In this document: positions 14,889-14,943 of the stretch, one piece after another
Position numbering within the stretch: the stretch's first letter is position 1
How the letters are laid out: each line of letters opens with the position of its first letter
Assembly: GCA_946891915.1 (NCBI GenBank)
Contig: CAMPNN010000027.1
Location: 1-14,943 of the forward strand
DNA from: an uncultured Bifidobacteriaceae bacterium
GTDB lineage: Bacteria; Actinomycetota; Actinomycetes; Actinomycetales; Bifidobacteriaceae
Direction of reading: 5' to 3'
DNA: 14,943 bases
Made by a program: the position numbers and the translations under genes
The notes under the pieces: generated by a model
What the model was told of the DNA's origin: nothing
The model's database searches: none
Seen by the model: the letters and a program-made list of their open reading frames with translations, nothing else

Positions 14889-14943
14889 TATGTAACGATT
14901 AGATGCCGCATATTGTAGTAATTACTAGGGCTTATAACGTGAC
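14889..14943 (+). repeat. 55-bp repeat, copy 2 (at window end)
   Basis: Exact copy of 14700-14754, with its palindrome at 14916-14927. It ends on the last base of the window, so the true right boundary and the number of further copies cannot be seen. Confidence 0.95.

Noticed and set aside
14504..14943. tRNA-Leu as an integration site with the 55-bp repeats as att sites
   Set aside because: The repeat does not match the tRNA 3' end and no integrase or mobile gene is present.
14700..14943. Coding repeat (189 is a multiple of three)
   Set aside because: Stops occur in all frames within one unit.

Overview
The window looks like chromosome from an AT-rich member of the Bifidobacteriaceae, most likely Gardnerella or a close relative. 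The reasons are the actinobacterial form of the dCTP deaminase, an actinobacterial-type tRNA-guanine transglycosylase, a membrane-anchored HtrA with a long Asn/Gln/Ser-rich cytoplasmic leader, and low GC content throughout. This is inference from protein features; no search was run. All genes look intact and host-like. I see no insertion sequence, prophage, CRISPR array or toxin-antitoxin pair.

Layout. 1-39: 3' part of a tRNA-Gly gene. 252-3536 (+): a peroxide-defence cluster of ahpC (2-Cys peroxiredoxin), ahpF (its flavoprotein reductase) and an oxyR-like LysR regulator that keeps both redox cysteines. Two ATAG-N7-CTAT dyads upstream of ahpC look like OxyR operators, so the cluster is probably a self-contained H2O2 sensing and removal circuit. 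3537-3843: hairpin-rich convergent gap with terminators for both sides. 3844-7657 (-): dcd, then a 995-residue SERCA-like calcium P-type ATPase, each with its own terminator. 7658-8038: divergent gap carrying a 12/14-bp A-rich tandem repeat. 8039-9034 (+): rlmB-type 23S rRNA 2'-O-methyltransferase, followed by a strong terminator. 9101-10880 (+): a 15-bp triplicate repeat running into the start of a large GT-C-like membrane protein. 10881-11321: convergent gap with two related, strongly folded elements and the htrA terminator. 11322-12995 (-): htrA/degP-type membrane serine protease. 13082-14407 (+): tgt. 14504-14586 (+): tRNA-Leu(CAG). 14587-14943: non-coding DNA with a short terminator, a GTGCAAA direct repeat, and an exact 55-bp repeat recurring at 189-bp period, the second copy ending on the last base of the window.

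The most coherent system is ahpC-ahpF-oxyR with its putative operators. The least explained signals are the paired structured elements at 10935-11204, the 189-bp-period repeat at the right end, and the two promoter- or start-proximal tandem repeats at 7859 and 9101. Nothing here can be declared a new biological system from sequence alone. The repeats and structured elements are the best candidates for undescribed function.
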